From NCBI GenBank assembly GCA_963716085.1, contig OY970288.1, positions 3,658,001-3,722,000 on the forward strand: 64,000 nucleotides of DNA. Direction: 5' to 3'. This DNA comes from Persicitalea sp963716085. Lineage in GTDB: Bacteria; Bacteroidota; Bacteroidia; Cytophagales; Spirosomataceae. Position 1 is the stretch's first letter; every line of letters starts with the position of its first letter. A program made the translations under genes and the position numbers. Of the stretch, positions 33,521 to 40,763 are shown one piece after another. The notes under the pieces were generated by a model. It made no database searches, had not been told where the DNA came from, and worked only from the letters and a program-made list of their open reading frames with translations.

Positions 33521-35323
33521 CTACATTCGTTCCGGCACCTCGATGCCCAGCAACCCCATCGCGTGGCGAATGGTTTTGGCAACGGCATCGGAAAGCGCCA
33601 CGCGCATCTGCACGGCTTGGGGATCGGGATCGGAGAAAATCGACAACTCGGCATAAAATTGGTTGTAAACCTTAGCCAGCTCGAAGGCGTAGAGTGAAAT
33701 AAGGGCGGGTGAAAACTCCGCCCCCGCCGCCTGCACCCGCTCAGGGTACTGCGATAGGTGGAAAATGACTTCCTGCTCGGCGGGATGAAGGTCGTAATTT
33801 TCCGTTGAAAGTACCTTTCTGTCAAACTGAGCGTAGTCGAAGTCTGCCCCGTCCGCCTTCCGCTGAATGGAGCGTAACCTGGCGTAAGTATACTGTACGA
33901 AAGGCCCGGTGTGTCCCTGGAAGTCGATCGACTCGGCCGGGTTGAACAGCATACGCTTCTTGGGATCGACTTTTAACAAATAGTATTTCAAAGCACCCAG
34001 TGCCAGGATTTCGTACAATTTCTTGGCCTCCTCGCTGTTGAAGTCATCGATCTTCCCCAGCTCGCGGGTGCGGTTCTCGGCGGTCTGCACCATTTCATCC
34101 AGCAGGTCGTCGGCATCGACCACGGTGCCTTCCCGCGACTTCATCTTGCCCGATGGCAGATCCACCATGCCGTAGCTCAGATGAAGGCAGCCCCCGGCGT
34201 AGGGCCGTCCCAGTCGTTTCAGGATGGCGAAAAGCACGTTGAAGTGGTAGTCCTGTTCGTTGCCGACCACCCACAGGTAGCGATCGTTGTGAAAATCCTG
34301 GTACTTCAATTCAGTCGTCCCCAGATCTTGGGTGATATAAACCGACGTGCCGTTTCCGCGCAATACGAGCTTGTGATCCAGCCCATCCTCGGTGAGATCG
34401 ATCCAGACGGAGCCGTCCGCTTTTTTGTAAAAAACTTTCTTGGCCAAACCCTCCTCGATAATGTCCTTTCCCAACAAATAGGTGTCCGACTCATAATAGA
34501 TTTTGTCGAACCTTATGCCCATTTTGTCGTAGGTTTCCTGAAATCCGGCATAGACCCAGCCATTCATTTTCTTCCAAAGCGCGACGGTTTCGGCGTCGCC
34601 CTTTTCCCACTTGACCAGCAACTCCTGCGCCTCTCTGATCCAGGGTGCTTGCTTGGCCGCCTCTTCCTCGCCCAGTCCATCGGCAACCAGGTCTTTTATT
34701 TGCTGTTTGTACTCCTTATCGAAAAGAACGTAGTATTTCCCCGCCAGGTGGTCCCCCTTCAGGTCGGCAGAATCGGGCGTTTCGTCCTGTCCTAGCTTCT
34801 GGTAGGCCAGCATGGACTTGCAGATGTGGATGCCCCGGTCGTTGACCAAACAGGTCTTTATCACCCCGTAGCCGTTGGCGGCCAGGATGCGCGACACCGA
34901 GTCGCCCAGGCAGTTGTTGCGCAGGTGGCCCAGGTGCAAAGGTTTGTTGGTATTGGGCGACGAGAACTCCACCATGACCGACTGCCCGTTGGCGGGAAAA
35001 CTGCCAAACGCCTCATCGCGGTGGATCTCTTCAAATACACCCAGCCAGGCGGTGGCCTTGATGCTCAGGTTGAGAAAGCCCTGCACGACGTTGAAGCCGC
35101 TCACGACCGAAGAATTCTTTACCAGATATTCGCCGATGGCTTCGCCAATCTGCACGGGCGGACGCCGCAATGACTTCGTAAGGGCGAACGTCACGAAAGT
35201 GTAGGTACCGTCAAATTCTTTCTTGGTGGGTTGCAGGGGAACGTCCTCTGGCTCAGTACCGAAAGCATTTTGGATGGCTTCGGAAATCTCTTTCTTAAGG
35301 GTACTTTCTAACAGTAACGACAT
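33521..35323 (-). CDS. argS: Arginyl-tRNA synthetase
   Basis: The 600-residue cytosolic class I synthetase charges tRNA-Arg. The HIGH motif is LHLGHLRNN, preceded by VEFSSPNTNKP, and a KMSKS-equivalent is seen as GKMKSREGT. The C-terminal DALR anticodon-binding domain ends with RHAMGLLGIEVPERM. I chose the ATG at 35323 (MSLLLESTLKK); an ATG at 35353 adds ten residues. Residues about 494-501 (DFDYAQFD) are encoded by an in-frame copy of the interspersed repeat also found at 871-894. It falls in the linker just before the C-terminal domain, so the enzyme is probably still active. Confidence 0.96.
   Translation of the reverse strand: MSLLLESTLKKEISEAIQNAFGTEPEDVPLQPTKKEFDGTYTFVTFALTKSLRRPPVQIGEAIGEYLVKNSSVVSGFNVVQGFLNLSIKATAWLGVFEEIHRDEAFGSFPANGQSVMVEFSSPNTNKPLHLGHLRNNCLGDSVSRILAANGYGVIKTCLVNDRGIHICKSMLAYQKLGQDETPDSADLKGDHLAGKYYVLFDKEYKQQIKDLVADGLGEEEAAKQAPWIREAQELLVKWEKGDAETVALWKKMNGWVYAGFQETYDKMGIRFDKIYYESDTYLLGKDIIEEGLAKKVFYKKADGSVWIDLTEDGLDHKLVLRGNGTSVYITQDLGTTELKYQDFHNDRYLWVVGNEQDYHFNVLFAILKRLGRPYAGGCLHLSYGMVDLPSGKMKSREGTVVDADDLLDEMVQTAENRTRELGKIDDFNSEEAKKLYEILALGALKYYLLKVDPKKRMLFNPAESIDFQGHTGPFVQYTYARLRSIQRKADGADFDYAQFDRKVLSTENYDLHPAEQEVIFHLSQYPERVQAAGAEFSPALISLYAFELAKVYNQFYAELSIFSDPDPQAVQMRVALSDAVAKTIRHAMGLLGIEVPERM
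33821..33843 (-). repeat. Interspersed repeat, CTTCGACTACGCTCAG core, copy inside argS
   Basis: On the minus strand ACTTCGACTACGCTCAG and the following TTTGACAG match the intergenic copy at 871-894 except for the TT/GG change before GAC. Here the repeat is read in frame within argS as FDYAQFD. Confidence 0.75.
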
Positions 35324-35437
35324 GAGGGAGTTGGTTTCGGCGAATGTTGGCACAAAATTAGGGCAAAATTTCGACCCGCCTCTTTCTTACAACAACCTTA
35401 TTGCAGATCAGGCGTTTCACTGTCAATAATAATGTGT

Positions 35438-35445
35438 TATCTTTC
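35438..35445 (+). promoter_or_regulatory. Possible -7 element of the 525-residue secreted protein
   Basis: TATCTTTC differs from TAnnTTTG by its last base and lies 33 bases before the ATG at 35479. Confidence 0.25.
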
Positions 35446-35478
35446 GGTAAGAATTTTAATGACTGAATTGCAGATTCT

Positions 35479-37056
35479 ATGAGCTTTAATAAGCCTGAAT
35501 ATAAAATTAATCGATTGGTTCTCTGTCTGATCATCGCCGTGACACCCGTCGTGGCTTTGGCGCAGCTGAAGCAGACGACCCGCATCGAAATTCCGACGCG
35601 CAACTCCGCCGAGGAGCAGTTCGATATTTTTTCGCTTGGCGAAGCCGGGGCGCTGATGGTCATCCGACGCAACGAATTCATGGGAACGAGGAATGAAAAG
35701 TGGAGCTTCACAAAATACGATACCGACCTCAAGCCCATTTGGACACAGGAGTACGGGATGGACTTCCGCTACATTCCCGTGATGTCCTACCAAAACCCCG
35801 ACTACGCCTACTGGTTGTTCGCCGAGCCGGACACCGACCATTTTCTTTTCCTGCAACTCGACCTGACACGCGGCCACATCGACATTCACAAGGGCGATCT
35901 GCTGCCCAACGTCAACGTGCATCAGTTCAAGGTCATTGGCAGCAAAGCGCTGGTGGCAGGCTATTACCGCAATCGCCCCATTGTGGTGGTTCACTCATTT
36001 TTCGACCATACGACCCGCGTCCTTCCCGGCCTGTACGAGCGCAATATGGAAATCAACAACGTGGACATCAATGAAGTGGATGGCCTGATCAACGTGATTA
36101 CTTACGCCGTACGGAAGCGCGAGTGCATTTTTGCCATAAAGACGTACAACTACGACGGTAAGCTTTTGAAAACCACGGCGCTTAAAGACCCCGACAACAG
36201 CCTGATTTCCGGGCAAATCGTGCCGCTCAATCCCGAAGACTCTTACCTGATTGGTAACTATTCTGTTGGATGCACGCCTTTTTCGCAGGGTTTGTACGTG
36301 ACGCATATCGAGGATAACGTACCGGAGGAGCCGAATTTTATCGAGTTTTCGGAGCTGCAGAACTTTTTCAACTTCATGAAACCCAAGCGGCGGCAGCGGG
36401 TACTGGATCGTATAGGTAAGCGGGAGTCGCTGGGGAAGGAGAACAAATTTCGCTACCGGCTGCTGGTGCACAACCTCATTCAGATGGAAAACGAAATTGT
36501 GCTGGTGGCCGAAGTCTACTATCCCAATTACAAAACCAACAGTCCGGCCACGTTCAATGGCCTCAGCCGCCAGTATATGCGTTCGCTCGATGGTTTTCGG
36601 TATACCCACGCCATTGTGTGTGGCTTCGACCGCGCGGGCAACTTCCTGTGGGACAACTGCATCACAATCAAAGATTTGACGAGCTACGAATTACAGGAGA
36701 TGGTTCAGCTCACCCCCATCGACGACTATTTCCTGCTAGCCTATCCTCAGGATGGCAGCATCCATACCGAGGTGATTCGACGAGACAAGGTGGTGGTAGA
36801 AAAAGAGGAGTACGAAATCGAAGGGAAAACCGAAGATGAGAAGGTGTTATTCAATGAGAACGCTACCTTGACCGCCTGGTACGGAAAGTATTTCCTGGCT
36901 TACGGCGTACAACGCGTGAGTAGTGGCAAAAATACGATTGGGCCGCAGCGGGAGGTTTTTTACGTCAATAAGTTCACGTACGATACCGAAGACATCGGCA
37001 AGCCCAAACCCGCCGACGAAGCTTCTACCCGAAAATCCTCCGGGCTAAAACGATGA
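35479..37056 (+). CDS. Secreted conserved hypothetical protein
   Basis: I do not recognise this 525-residue protein. It has a signal peptide (about residues 1-29, ending VALAQ) and regular beta-strand segments through the whole mature part, for example EKWSFTKYDTDLKPIWTQEY, FLFLQLDLTRGHIDI and YFLLAYPQDGSIHTEVI. This spacing suggests a beta-propeller-like fold. It is predicted to be periplasmic or surface-bound. Its 3' end overlaps that of the convergent DUF2905 gene by 32 bases. Confidence 0.75.
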   Translation: MSFNKPEYKINRLVLCLIIAVTPVVALAQLKQTTRIEIPTRNSAEEQFDIFSLGEAGALMVIRRNEFMGTRNEKWSFTKYDTDLKPIWTQEYGMDFRYIPVMSYQNPDYAYWLFAEPDTDHFLFLQLDLTRGHIDIHKGDLLPNVNVHQFKVIGSKALVAGYYRNRPIVVVHSFFDHTTRVLPGLYERNMEINNVDINEVDGLINVITYAVRKRECIFAIKTYNYDGKLLKTTALKDPDNSLISGQIVPLNPEDSYLIGNYSVGCTPFSQGLYVTHIEDNVPEEPNFIEFSELQNFFNFMKPKRRQRVLDRIGKRESLGKENKFRYRLLVHNLIQMENEIVLVAEVYYPNYKTNSPATFNGLSRQYMRSLDGFRYTHAIVCGFDRAGNFLWDNCITIKDLTSYELQEMVQLTPIDDYFLLAYPQDGSIHTEVIRRDKVVVEKEEYEIEGKTEDEKVLFNENATLTAWYGKYFLAYGVQRVSSGKNTIGPQREVFYVNKFTYDTEDIGKPKPADEASTRKSSGLKR

Positions 37057-37252
37057 TTACATTCAGTAGTATGCTGAACAGAATCATCGTCGTAATCGGA
37101 AAGTAAAAGCTGGAATTCTCCCGCTCGATGCGAATATCGCCCGGCAGCCGACCGATCCAGTGTAGCTTGTCGTGCAGGAAATACACCGCGACGCCGATCA
37201 TGACGATAGCGATGCCAATAAAAATCAGGTACTTTCCAATGGTCGGTGTCAT
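37025..37252 (-). CDS. DUF2905 family membrane protein
   Basis: The 75-residue protein has two membrane helices (YLIFIGIAIVMIGVAVYFL and ITTMILFSILLNVIIVLARR) flanking WIGRLPGDIRIERENSSFYFP, the signature of DUF2905. The function of this widespread small family is unknown. It lies nine bases downstream of pyrR on the same strand, so the two are likely co-transcribed. Confidence 0.92.
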   Translation of the reverse strand: MTPTIGKYLIFIGIAIVMIGVAVYFLHDKLHWIGRLPGDIRIERENSSFYFPITTMILFSILLNVIIVLARRIFG

Positions 37253-37261
37253 ACTTTCACT

Positions 37262-37804
37262 TCAATCGACCAGCCAGATCCGATCCGACTCAAAGCCCTG
37301 TTCTTTCCATTCGACCAGCACTCTCTGGCTGTCGAGCGTGTTCACTTCCATTCCAACGTAGTTAGGGTCGATGGGCAGATCCCGGTTGTAGCGGCGGTTG
37401 ATGAGCACCAGCAACTCCACACATTCGGGGCGACCGAAGGCAGTCATGGCGTCTAAAGCAGCGCGCACCATCCGCCCCGTGGCAAGTACGTCGTCGATCA
37501 GAATCACATCTCTGTTTTCAATCAGAAACGGCACCTGCGTTTTGTTGGGAACGATGGGCGAATCGCGCCTGCGGAAATCATCGCGATAGAAGGTTGCGTC
37601 GATGTAGCCCAGCGGAATTTCTTCCCTCGTGCGTTCGCGCAGCTCGGCCGTCACGCGCTCGGCCAAGTATATGCCACGCGGCTGTAGACCCAGTACCGCT
37701 GAGCGCGAGAAGTCGCGGTGGTTCTCGATTACCTGCTGGCAAAGCCGACTGATCATGATTTCCAGTAAAGGACTGCTTAGTATAAGGCGTTTTTGACTCA
37801 TCAT
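37262..37804 (-). CDS. pyrR: PyrR-type phosphoribosyltransferase / pyrimidine regulator
   Basis: The 180-residue protein carries the PRPP-binding loop in DVILIDDVLATGRMVRAALDA and the N-terminal SRSAVLGLQPRGIYLAERV typical of PyrR. In Gram-positives PyrR binds pyr mRNA and also has uracil phosphoribosyltransferase activity. In Bacteroidota the RNA-binding role is not certain, and I see no PyrR-type attenuator by pyrB in this window. The start region lies in ATGA-rich repeat words, so MMSQ at 37804 is the likely but not certain start. Confidence 0.92.
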   Translation of the reverse strand: MMSQKRLILSSPLLEIMISRLCQQVIENHRDFSRSAVLGLQPRGIYLAERVTAELRERTREEIPLGYIDATFYRDDFRRRDSPIVPNKTQVPFLIENRDVILIDDVLATGRMVRAALDAMTAFGRPECVELLVLINRRYNRDLPIDPNYVGMEVNTLDSQRVLVEWKEQGFESDRIWLVD

Positions 37805-37827
37805 TCGTCATTCATAACTCATCACTC
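37796..37827 (-). repeat. ATGAGT/ATGA word repeat at the pyrR start
   Basis: On the minus strand GAGTGATGAGTTATGAATG is followed by ACGAATGATGAG, a string of ATGA-containing words that runs over the first codons of pyrR. It supplies several possible start codons. Confidence 0.55.
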
Positions 37828-37829
37828 TT

Positions 37830-37837
37830 TAAGTTTG
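37830..37837 (+). promoter_or_regulatory. Candidate -7 element of pth
   Basis: TAAGTTTG matches TAnnTTTG and ends 41 bases before the pth ATG. Confidence 0.4.
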
Positions 37838-37878
37838 TGCCAAAATAGCCCTTTGACTCAAACTTTCCGCAACATACT

Positions 37879-38439
37879 ATGAAATACCTAATCGCCGGGC
37901 TGGGCAATATTGGCCCTGAGTACGCTCTCACGCGCCATAATGTTGGATTTATGGTACTGGACCGCCTGGCTGCCGAGCACGACTTCAAATTTTCCTTCGA
38001 GCGGCTGGCTTACACGGCCGCCTGGAAGCACAAAGGACGCCAAATCCACTTTGTCAAGCCGACGACTTACATGAATTTGAGTGGAAAGGCCGTACGCTAT
38101 TGTATGGATGCCTATAAAATCCCGGTCGAGAACGTGTTGATCGTGGTGGATGAGTTGCAACTGGATTTTGGTACGCTAAGACTAAAACCCAAAGGTTCGC
38201 ACGGTGGGCACAACGGTTTGCGAAATATCGAAGAAATTTTAGCAACGGCCCAATATCCGCGCTTGCGCTGCGGAATTGGCAGTGATTTCCCGCGTGGAAG
38301 GCAGGTGGATTACGTGTTGAATCCTTTTTCTGCTCCCGAAATGGAAGAACTTCCGGCGATTCTGGACAAAGCGGGCGATATGGTACTATCGTTTTGCACT
38401 TTGGGGCTACAACAAACCATGAATCTATTCAACCAATGA
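37879..38439 (+). CDS. pth: Peptidyl-tRNA hydrolase
   Basis: The 186-residue cytosolic enzyme frees tRNA from stalled peptidyl-tRNA. The catalytic His20 is in the N-terminal block GLGNIGPEYALTRHNVGF with Asn10. KPTTYMNLSGKAV, VVDELQLDFG and GSHGGHNGLRNIEE are all present in order. Length and motifs are normal. Confidence 0.97.
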   Translation: MKYLIAGLGNIGPEYALTRHNVGFMVLDRLAAEHDFKFSFERLAYTAAWKHKGRQIHFVKPTTYMNLSGKAVRYCMDAYKIPVENVLIVVDELQLDFGTLRLKPKGSHGGHNGLRNIEEILATAQYPRLRCGIGSDFPRGRQVDYVLNPFSAPEMEELPAILDKAGDMVLSFCTLGLQQTMNLFNQ

Positions 38440-38612
38440 TTGTACTTTATAAAGAATTTTGCATTTTCTTACATCGGCACAATTATGCTGATGAATCAGC
38501 AGAAATATTTATATAATTTGGCTTATTAGGTTTAAAAAATCTAAAATAAGGTCTTTCAGACAAATCATGAAATTAAATACCAAATATTATTTTGTGATGT
38601 ACCTACATCTAA

Positions 38613-38644
38613 TTTGGCAATATCAAACTATTCAGTCACCTTTG
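38613..38644 (+). promoter_or_regulatory. Candidate promoter of the 156-residue secreted protein
   Basis: TTTG at 38613-38616 and CACCTTTG at 38637-38644, 20 bases apart, resemble a Bacteroidota -33/-7 pair in an AT-rich 242-base gap, ending 37 bases before the ATG at 38682. Confidence 0.4.
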
Positions 38645-38681
38645 TGCTTTGATAAAGTGAAAATAAAAATAGCACAAAACA

Positions 38682-39152
38682 ATGAAGAGTTCAAAAATTA
38701 GTTTTATCTTTGCCGGAGTATTGGGAGTAATACTCAGCGCAAGTCCAATCGACAGTTTCTCTAACAATACGAAAGCAGATACTAACGCGCAGTTGTTGCG
38801 CAAAGGAACCGAAGTCCAGTTTTCGTCGTACGTTCAGGAGAACCTGAAACGGTTCACTAAAAAAGACGAGTGGAATAATGTAGAAAAAATTGTGACGCTT
38901 TACAGTCAGTCACCGTCTACACTACTAAACACGACTCTTGCCGACCAACGGGCCTTTACGGCAGCAGCGAAGTCGCTGACCAAAAAATTGAATCGTCAGA
39001 AGGGCGAGGAAGCCGAGCAGTGGTCGAAGAATTTGACCAAGACGGTTAAAAATATCCAGGTAATCTGGAATTTCGACCTCGACAGTCTGACACCTACAGT
39101 AATCGAAACACCGCTTTACGAGACTCCGGTCGACGCGAAGCCAGCCATTTGA
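38682..39152 (+). CDS. Secreted small hypothetical protein
   Basis: I do not recognise this 156-residue protein. Residues 1-25 form a signal peptide. The mature part is mostly helical and charged (QLLRKGTEVQFSSYVQENLK, TKKLNRQKGEEAEQWSKNL) with an acidic proline-containing tail. It stands alone with its own likely promoter and a strong terminator, which suggests an individually expressed periplasmic protein. Confidence 0.7.
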   Translation: MKSSKISFIFAGVLGVILSASPIDSFSNNTKADTNAQLLRKGTEVQFSSYVQENLKRFTKKDEWNNVEKIVTLYSQSPSTLLNTTLADQRAFTAAAKSLTKKLNRQKGEEAEQWSKNLTKTVKNIQVIWNFDLDSLTPTVIETPLYETPVDAKPAI

Positions 39153-39204
39153 CAGAACATTAGTTTAAAGACAATAAAGGTTAAGGGTTTAGGAATAGTC
39201 AGCA

Positions 39205-39238
39205 TAGAGTCCCCACACTTGAGGGGACTCTATCTTTT
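39205..39238 (+). terminator. Rho-independent terminator of the small secreted protein gene
   Basis: A perfect 10-bp stem (TAGAGTCCCC with GGGGACTCTA) with an 8-base loop is followed by TCTTTTT. Its right arm contains the stop codon of the convergent OmpA-family gene. Confidence 0.85.
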
Positions 39239-40642
39239 TATGGGCTCCGCCCAAACCTCCACGCGGCGGTTCAGCCGACGGGTGGACTCGGAATTGTTGC
39301 TCGCCATCGGGCGCGTCGGCCCGTAGCCCCTGGTGTCCACCCTATTGCCATCGATTCCTTTTCTTACGAGATAGTCCCTTGCGATAACTGCTCGCTGCGC
39401 GGACAAACTGATATTCTTGTCAAAATCCCCTACGTTGTCAGTATGGCCGAACAGTCTGAATTTCAAATCAGTCCGCTCTTTCATGTAGTCAGTCAAGGTA
39501 TCGAGCGCGCTACGGGCTTCACTTGACAAGGTTGAATCACTTTGGGAAAATGGTAGCGTCGAGATCGGTTTATCATAGCTGTCCTCACGCAAGCTCACGA
39601 GTGTTTTCATCTCTCCGCCACTGGCCTGCGGGGTAACCACGATGCTTTTCGCTACGAACCCTGGACTTATAGCGGTGATTTTGTAAGTCTCCAGAGGCTT
39701 CAATTTGAAGCTGTAAGTACCGTCTATCGCCTTGGCGCGGGCGACAATCGAGTCGTTGCTGTATCGGCGCACTATTACATCCACATTAATGGGACGGTTC
39801 AGGTTGCGGCCGTTGAAAACCTTCCCCGTGACTTCCACGGGCTCAATGGTGGGCGCGGCTTTTACCACTACTCTTTCCAGCAGATTTCCCTCGGGCCTGG
39901 GAGCCGGAATTTCGCGGGGCGGAGCTACACGCGGCTTTTCCGAAATCGTTCGGGCCAGTCGTTTGAAGCTCTGTTGTACGAATATGGGCGTCATCACGCG
40001 ATCATAGAGCCGGATGAGCGCCACCGCTCCCGGACTGGCCTCATTTTTGGCGATTAGGTCGTCCTGAAAAAAGTTGAGAACCTGCGCTTGACCCAATACC
40101 GCCTCGTCACTAGGATCGGTGAACTCGACCTTGGACTCGCCGTCCACGTACATTTTGATCAGGCGCGTATCGGCATCACGCGAGAAAACGTAGTGAATGT
40201 ACTCTTTGGGTTTGACAGGGGCCTTCTCGCCCGTGGCGAAGTTGAAGAAGTTGAGCCGCCCTTCGTATATGTAGCAGCCGTTGTCCGTTTTGCGATTTTT
40301 GAAATCCAGTACGCGCTTCCAGCTTTCCAACTCATCGAGCCGGAAATAAATTTCCACGGTGTAGGAACCACCCATCAGATCGTAGCCCTCCCGGTTATTG
40401 AATTGCAGGCCGGAGTTGGCCTCGAATTGGTAAACCGTCCGTTTCTGTTTCCCCAGTTCGGGCAGCACTTCTTCCAGGTATTTTCCTTCGGTGCCCAAAA
40501 TATGCAGATCGGGGGCACTGTCGGAGTAGCTTTTCAGGCCGTCGCTGAAGTCATAGGTATAAACCTTCTGGGCTTCCGCTTTATGGAAAAGACAGCCATT
40601 TAGAAGTAAAAAAATAAGAAATCCTCGCCGCACAAAAATCAT
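39230..40642 (-). CDS. OmpA-family protein with LamG-like N-terminal domain
   Basis: The 470-residue protein has a signal peptide ending AEAQ. A concanavalin/LamG-like domain (about residues 40-215, with GSYTVEIYFRLDELESWKRV) is followed by a short beta-sandwich domain (about 265-345). The C-terminal OmpA peptidoglycan-binding domain (about 360-465) contains LFGHTDNVGDFDKNISLSAQ and the ending RRVEVWAEP. It should link the outer membrane or a surface structure to the cell wall. Confidence 0.9.
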   Translation of the reverse strand: MIFVRRGFLIFLLLNGCLFHKAEAQKVYTYDFSDGLKSYSDSAPDLHILGTEGKYLEEVLPELGKQKRTVYQFEANSGLQFNNREGYDLMGGSYTVEIYFRLDELESWKRVLDFKNRKTDNGCYIYEGRLNFFNFATGEKAPVKPKEYIHYVFSRDADTRLIKMYVDGESKVEFTDPSDEAVLGQAQVLNFFQDDLIAKNEASPGAVALIRLYDRVMTPIFVQQSFKRLARTISEKPRVAPPREIPAPRPEGNLLERVVVKAAPTIEPVEVTGKVFNGRNLNRPINVDVIVRRYSNDSIVARAKAIDGTYSFKLKPLETYKITAISPGFVAKSIVVTPQASGGEMKTLVSLREDSYDKPISTLPFSQSDSTLSSEARSALDTLTDYMKERTDLKFRLFGHTDNVGDFDKNISLSAQRAVIARDYLVRKGIDGNRVDTRGYGPTRPMASNNSESTRRLNRRVEVWAEPIKR

Positions 40643-40763
40643 AAGTTAAAAATAGCGTAAATAGCCTGCAAAGGGATAGGTCGCAGAATTTATTCGTAAA
40701 TTAAAGTTTTTAACGACTGAACGCGAAAACTTATTCGTTCTTTATTCAGTCCTGCCCTACTCT

